Source of the DNA: JAHJCW01 sp965369995
GTDB taxonomy: Bacteria > Fidelibacterota > Marinisomatia > Marinisomatales > JAHJCW01
Assembly: GCA_965369995.1 (NCBI GenBank)
Contig: CBDURO010000033.1
Span: 1 to 17,911, forward strand
DNA length: 17,911 nt
Direction: 5' to 3'
Shown here: one piece after another, positions 14,319 through 17,911 of the stretch
How the letters are laid out: each line of letters starts with the position of its first letter
Position numbering within the stretch: position 1 is the stretch's first letter
Notes under the pieces: model-generated
The model's database searches: none
Told to the model about the DNA's origin: nothing
The model's input: the letters and a program-made list of their open reading frames with translations, nothing else
Position numbers and translations under genes: made by a program

Positions 14319-15092
14319 TTATTCAGTTTCCTCTTCTTCGAAAAAAGTGTCCTCAATACCTTTGTTGACTTTATAATCAGAAAATTTTAGTGTAATCATC
14401 CCTGATAAATCTTTTTCTGATGAATCGTCTTGCATACCGCCAAACTGATGTCTTGCACCAAAAGTTCTTTCCATACCGGATGGTAATCCGCTTGTGTATT
14501 TAAATTTGATAACTGTTTCTTTTGGTAAATTAATACCATCTTCAAATGATTTATATTCTGATTGTATTTCCACAACTTTTACGGTATCCATCCATGTTTC
14601 AGATTTTATCAATGTCCAGATATTTCGATCAACCCAAAATTTCATCGACAAATCTAACTTCTTGTCAATATTACCCATTTTACCAAACATTAGTGAATCC
14701 GGTTTTAAATTACCATGCAGTATCCAAACTTGTTTACCATTATAATATTCAGCACCTATTACCGAAACATTAGTAAGATTATCAAATAGATCAATTGGTG
14801 AGGATATTATTCCTGATTTAGGAATTGCGGCAAATCCTTTTGTCTCCACTTTTGTTAAATTAGGTTGTTTAAACCAAAAATCGACACGTTTTCTTGGCAT
14901 TCTTAATATTGGTGTTTTAATCGATATTTCGATACGAACATAATAATCTTCAATGCGATTGTAATTTTGCTCCAGACTATCCAAAACAGAATCAGCCGTG
15001 GGGAATATACTAGTTGAGAGTTTATCCTTATCCTGAGCAACAAGATTACTAAATAATATTAAAATTATTAAATGAGTTGCGAAAAGTTTCAT
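14319..15092 (-). CDS. LolA-like periplasmic protein (outer membrane lipoprotein-sorting type)
   Basis: 257 residues. A signal peptide (1-19, LILFSNLVAQ, no lipobox Cys) exports it to the periplasm. The mature part reads as the half-barrel found in LolA and related lipid or lipoprotein carriers: helix ADSVLDSLEQNYNRIEDYYVRIEI, a strand with R-K-R-V-D-F-W-F-K-Q-P, then successive amphipathic strands with MKFWVDRNIWTLIKSE and VVEIQSEYKSF, and an acidic tail ending EEEETE. The pattern of a polypeptide chain helix followed by KQPNLTKVE is typical of this fold, but the family is diverse and sequence alone does not give the ligand. Its ATG overlaps the permease stop by one base (TAATG), so translation is coupled to the ABC transporter genes. 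It is the last gene of that operon. Confidence 0.7.
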   Translation of the reverse strand: MKLFATHLIILILFSNLVAQDKDKLSTSIFPTADSVLDSLEQNYNRIEDYYVRIEISIKTPILRMPRKRVDFWFKQPNLTKVETKGFAAIPKSGIISSPIDLFDNLTNVSVIGAEYYNGKQVWILHGNLKPDSLMFGKMGNIDKKLDLSMKFWVDRNIWTLIKSETWMDTVKVVEIQSEYKSFEDGINLPKETVIKFKYTSGLPSGMERTFGARHQFGGMQDDSSEKDLSGMITLKFSDYKVNKGIEDTFFEEEETE

Positions 15093-15931
15093 TAAGTTGA
15101 AATATCCTTTCTAGTAAATTGTACAGTACTAATAATTATAAATCCTAACATATAAATTGTTAATATAATAGCGTCATTTCCAATATCTTTCCACGGGATT
15201 GGATCAAAAAATGCCTTTTGCCAAATATCAAAATATGATGTGAAAATATAAGGACTTATTTTCTCAAATATATCGATCGGAATATTTGCTATCGCCAATC
15301 CTATTATTATTATTGCCATGGCACCAATGATTGGACCAATACCATTATTGACCATTGATGAGAACATAAAACATAATGTTGTTACTACTAACATGACAAA
15401 AGTTGCGAATACAAAAGCAAGCGCAAATCGTATCCAAACCATTTCCTGCGATAGTATTAATATTCCTTCATCAAATACTACTAAATCACCGACCCCGAGC
15501 AATAAAGAACCTAAGCCGAGACTCATCAAAGCAAAAAATGTTATGAGCAAGATCGTGTAGAAATATGTCGCAATTAATTTTGCGATTAAAATCTGAAACC
15601 TAGATATTCTTCTTATAAGTGTAATTCTAAATGTACCCGCAGCGCCCTCTCCTGCTACAACATCGCCGGCAACCAACATTATCAAAAACGGGATGTGTAC
15701 CCATAAAAAATTCATAGTTATATAAGTAACCAAAAATCCGTTGAATACTGAACCAACAATAATAAATGAACTTTCTAATTGCCGCACAATATCTCGCTCA
15801 ATTCCTGTAGCTCCTTTAGAAAATCCCCAAATAATTAGCGGCATTAGCACCGCCAAAGCCAAGAAACCGAGTAAACTACGTTTTTTACCGAAGATTTTAA
15901 TTATCTCTATACCGATCAGCTTAATTAACAT
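15092..15931 (-). CDS. ABC-2 type transporter permease
   Basis: 279 residues with about six membrane segments: roughly 21-37, 55-90 (two), 118-147, 169-192, 198-216 and 253-271. The conserved cytoplasmic turn V-V-A-G-E-G-A-A-G-T-F-R before the third segment is the coupling-helix region seen in ABC-2 permeases of the bacitracin/Nat-type group, where it contacts the ATPase. It starts one base after the stop of the ATPase gene, so the two subunits are made together. It would form a homodimer pore or pair with an unlinked permease. Direction is likely export from the cytoplasm or extraction from the inner membrane; the substrate cannot be read from the sequence. Confidence 0.85.
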   Translation of the reverse strand: MLIKLIGIEIIKIFGKKRSLLGFLALAVLMPLIIWGFSKGATGIERDIVRQLESSFIIVGSVFNGFLVTYITMNFLWVHIPFLIMLVAGDVVAGEGAAGTFRITLIRRISRFQILIAKLIATYFYTILLITFFALMSLGLGSLLLGVGDLVVFDEGILILSQEMVWIRFALAFVFATFVMLVVTTLCFMFSSMVNNGIGPIIGAMAIIIIGLAIANIPIDIFEKISPYIFTSYFDIWQKAFFDPIPWKDIGNDAIILTIYMLGFIIISTVQFTRKDIST

Positions 15932-15932
15932 C

Positions 15933-16841
15933 TTAAATAATATCTCCGGTAAGTGATAAAAAATAATCTTCTAAAGAAGTTCGCGGAATAATAGCTGAAA
16001 TATCAATATCAGCTTTTACTAAGTCGCGGGTTAATTGACTTAAATCTTTATTTGCAATTTTTACTTTGAAAACCCCATTACTTTCTTCAACAAATAAAAT
16101 GAATTTTGAATCTTTTAATATTTTCCTAGCTTTTTCTACAGGTTCTGCTTTTATCTCAGTTATATACGTATCAGATTCATTAAGTAAATCATGCACACTC
16201 CCAATCTTTATTAACTTTCCTAAATTAATTATTGCCATAGTTGTGCAGACTTGTTCTACTTCGTGCAATAAATGAGATGATAATAGTATGGTGATACCCT
16301 CTTGCGCTAATTTTCGTATTAAACTTCGCACCTCTTTCATACCACGCGGATCAAGCCCATTTGTAGGCTCGTCCAAAATTAATAATCTAGGATTACTTAA
16401 TAACGCTTGCGCGATACCTAAGCGCTGTTTCATTCCTTGAGAATATGCTTTTACTTTATCTTCTCCACGATCAGCTAATCCAACAATTTCTAATACTTCC
16501 ACAATTCTATTTTTTGGTACTTTATCCATTGTCGCTAATATTGAAAGATTCTTATAAGCTGATAAATACTCATAAAAATCAGGGCGTTCAACTAATGCAC
16601 CAACTCCCTGTAATGCTAAATTATGGTATTTTCGAACTGATTTAGTAAATATTTCAATATCACCGCTATCAGGTTTTATGAGAGATAACATTGCCCTAAT
16701 AGCAGTTGATTTCCCCGCCCCATTCGGACCGAGAAATCCAAATATTTCACCGATTTTAATATCAAATGATAAACCATCTACCGCTTTTCGCTTACCAAAA
16801 GATTTTGAAAGGTTTTTTACTGATAATATCACTTCTGACAT
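15933..16841 (-). CDS. ABC transporter ATP-binding protein (ABC-2/BcrA-NatA type)
   Basis: 302 residues. Walker A GPNGAGKS at 38-45, a Q-loop region ending in ALVERPDFYEYLSAYKNL (82-99) that is typical of bacitracin- and lantibiotic-type exporter ATPases, signature YSQGMKQR (133-140, with the S-Q-G variant of S-G-G common in this subgroup), Walker B LLILDEPTNGLDP with catalytic Glu158, and the switch His190 in LLSSHLLHEV. All catalytic parts are present. The C-terminal 80 residues are the usual accessory region. It is first in the ATPase, permease, LolA-like operon and diverges from the MerR-type gene with 148 bases between. Confidence 0.93.
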   Translation of the reverse strand: MSEVILSVKNLSKSFGKRKAVDGLSFDIKIGEIFGFLGPNGAGKSTAIRAMLSLIKPDSGDIEIFTKSVRKYHNLALQGVGALVERPDFYEYLSAYKNLSILATMDKVPKNRIVEVLEIVGLADRGEDKVKAYSQGMKQRLGIAQALLSNPRLLILDEPTNGLDPRGMKEVRSLIRKLAQEGITILLSSHLLHEVEQVCTTMAIINLGKLIKIGSVHDLLNESDTYITEIKAEPVEKARKILKDSKFILFVEESNGVFKVKIANKDLSQLTRDLVKADIDISAIIPRTSLEDYFLSLTGDII

Positions 16842-16938
16842 AGTAGAATTTCTATATTTTACTTTATAGAAAAAATACTAATAAAATATAAATTAAAGAC
16901 CCTTTTGTCTTGTATGCGGGAATTATTGTTTTTAATTT

Positions 16939-16953
16939 CTGTAGTGAATACAG
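16939..16953. promoter_or_regulatory. candidate operator before the MerR-type gene
   Basis: CTGTA (16939-16943), GTGAA, TACAG (16949-16953) is a perfect 5-5-5 dyad 36 bases before the MerR-type ATG. A second dyad, AAGAC/GTCTT, lies at 16896-16900/16907-16911. MerR proteins bind dyads inside promoters with a long spacer, so either is a candidate autoregulatory site, but I cannot identify -35 and -10 boxes with confidence. Confidence 0.25.
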
Positions 16954-16989
16954 CAGAATATCAGCAACGATGATTACAGAATAGCTAAA

Positions 16990-17466
16990 ATGAAAAGTAA
17001 TTCCACAGAGAATCCAACTGCACCATTATATCCATTGAGGGTAGCTGCAGAATTAACGAGTACTTCAGTCTATGCACTGAGGCAATATGTTGATTTAGGT
17101 CTGATTTTGCCTTACAAAACCCCAACTAATCGCAGATTGTATTCTAAAGTAGATATCCAAAGAATACTATGTATTCGAAAATACTTAGATGAATACGGTC
17201 TTAACATTGCTGGTATCAAAGCACTTTTTGCAGCTGTACCATGTTGGCTCATAAAGCCCTGTACTGAATCCGATTGCGAACAATGTGATGCTTATACATC
17301 TTCAACTCAACCTTGTTGGCAAGTATCGGTCAAAGGACCTTCTTGTCAAAACATAGATTGTCGCGTTTGTGAAGTTTATCGGTTGCCGGAAGAGTGTAGC
17401 GATTTAAAATCAATTTTTAAGAAATTAAACAAAGAAGCAACGTTAACAAAAAAAATTAAAAGGTAG
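16990..17466 (+). CDS. MerR-family regulator with cysteine-rich two-CW-like domain
   Basis: 158 residues. Residues 13-82 form a MerR winged helix: LYPLRVAAELTSTSVYALRQYVDLGLILPYKT, then NRRLYSKVDIQRI, and a helix reaching IKALFA. The usual long dimerisation coiled coil is replaced by a compact Cys-rich domain with two copies of one pattern: P-C-W-x4-C-x4-C-x2-C-x2-Y (Cys85, 91, 96, 99) and P-C-W-x8-C-x4-C-x2-C-x2-Y (Cys109, 119, 124, 127), with Cys136 following. This resembles the two-CW domain seen in some bacterial sensory proteins; four-cysteine sets could hold Zn or an Fe-S cluster, or be direct thiol sensors. Nine bases separate it from the SQR-like gene, so it likely controls that operon in response to sulfide, oxidants or metal. 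Direct regulation is inferred from position only. Confidence 0.85.
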   Translation: MKSNSTENPTAPLYPLRVAAELTSTSVYALRQYVDLGLILPYKTPTNRRLYSKVDIQRILCIRKYLDEYGLNIAGIKALFAAVPCWLIKPCTESDCEQCDAYTSSTQPCWQVSVKGPSCQNIDCRVCEVYRLPEECSDLKSIFKKLNKEATLTKKIKR

Positions 17467-17475
17467 AAAATATAT

Positions 17476-17911
17476 ATGAAAAAATTAGTCATTTTGGGTG
17501 CCGGGACCGCCGGAACAATGATTCTTAATAAATTAGAACCAGTATTGGATAAAGATGAGTGGCATATCACCATAGTTGACCAATACGAAACACATTACTA
17601 TCAACCGGGATTTCTTTTTATACCATTTGGTATTTATAATAAAAAAGATGTGATAAAACCCAAACGAGACTTTTTCCCTTCCGGTGTTGAAGTTTTATTC
17701 GATTCAATTGACAAAATTGAACCGAATAAAAGTAAAGTCATCTTAAAAAATCAAAAAGTGTTAAACTATGATTACTTAATAATTGCGACAGGTTGCAAGA
17801 TTAATCCTGACGAAACAGAGGGATTAACAGAAAAAGGATGGTACAAAAATATATTCGATTTTTATACAATTGAAGGTGCAATGGGCTTGGCACACTTTCT
17901 TAAATATTGGG
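17476..17911 (+). CDS. sulfide:quinone oxidoreductase-like flavoprotein (3' partial)
   Basis: ATG at 17476 opens 145 residues before the window ends. The N-terminus is a dinucleotide-binding fold, KLVILGAGTAGTM, with G8-x-G10-x2-G13 for FAD. HYYQPGFLFIPFG (about residues 37-49) is a hallmark of sulfide:quinone oxidoreductases and their FAD-dependent relatives, which oxidise sulfide and pass electrons to membrane quinone. DYLIIATG (about 96-103) is the second FAD contact motif. The catalytic cysteines and C-terminal membrane-binding helices would lie outside the window, so the SQR subtype, or a related NADH-dehydrogenase-like function, cannot be settled. Together with the Cys-rich MerR-type gene just upstream it suggests a sulfide-responsive operon. 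Confidence 0.8.
   Translation, partial: MKKLVILGAGTAGTMILNKLEPVLDKDEWHITIVDQYETHYYQPGFLFIPFGIYNKKDVIKPKRDFFPSGVEVLFDSIDKIEPNKSKVILKNQKVLNYDYLIIATGCKINPDETEGLTEKGWYKNIFDFYTIEGAMGLAHFLKYW

Overview
The window reads as AT-rich bacterial chromosome from the FCB group (Bacteroidota/Ignavibacteriota/Calditrichota/Neomarinimicrobiota-like). The best clue is the C-terminal tail of the GH18 protein, which begins YQNYPNPFNPSTTIEY and is a type IX secretion sorting domain of the form common in Ignavibacteria-like and related lineages. A secreted M64 peptidase, TPR lipoproteins and usually weak Shine-Dalgarno sequences agree with this. No rRNA, tRNA or marker gene allows a finer placement.

Left end (1 to about 1495): mobile, probably phage-derived DNA, visibly richer in G+C at first (about 45% in two 60-base lines I counted). 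It holds the 3' end of a protein with an SSB-like DDLPF tail, a small overlapping hypothetical gene, a candidate 18-residue amphipathic peptide with a strong ribosome binding site, a perfect Rho-independent terminator and a dense run of inverted repeats. About 620 bases without a confident gene follow, with short direct and tandem repeats. At about 1490-1498 this DNA abuts a decayed 7TM sensor histidine kinase (minus strand), which has lost everything after its membrane domain and also carries an in-frame amber codon.

Core (2376-16841): a TPR lipoprotein (+) converges on a secreted M64 metallopeptidase (-). The peptidase is divergent from full-length glycine dehydrogenase gcvP (+). Next is a minus-strand run that reads mtaB (tRNA ms2t6A methylthiotransferase), an ABC-F ATPase, a GH18 protein with a type IX tail, and a small lipoprotein that shares a duplicated segment with the GH18 protein. 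mtaB diverges from a patatin-like esterase (+) across 42 bases. The esterase converges, with stop codons touching, on a tightly coupled minus-strand trio: ABC ATPase, ABC-2 permease and a LolA-like periplasmic protein.

Right end (16990-17911): a MerR-type regulator whose C-terminal half is a cysteine-rich, internally repeated two-CW-like domain, followed after 9 bases by a truncated sulfide:quinone oxidoreductase-like flavoprotein. This looks like the start of a sulfur or redox operon that continues beyond the window.

The most interesting points are the regulator/flavoprotein pair, the ABC plus LolA-like module, the palindromic repeat inside a lipoprotein signal sequence, and the mobile-element junction with its peptide and hairpin cluster.
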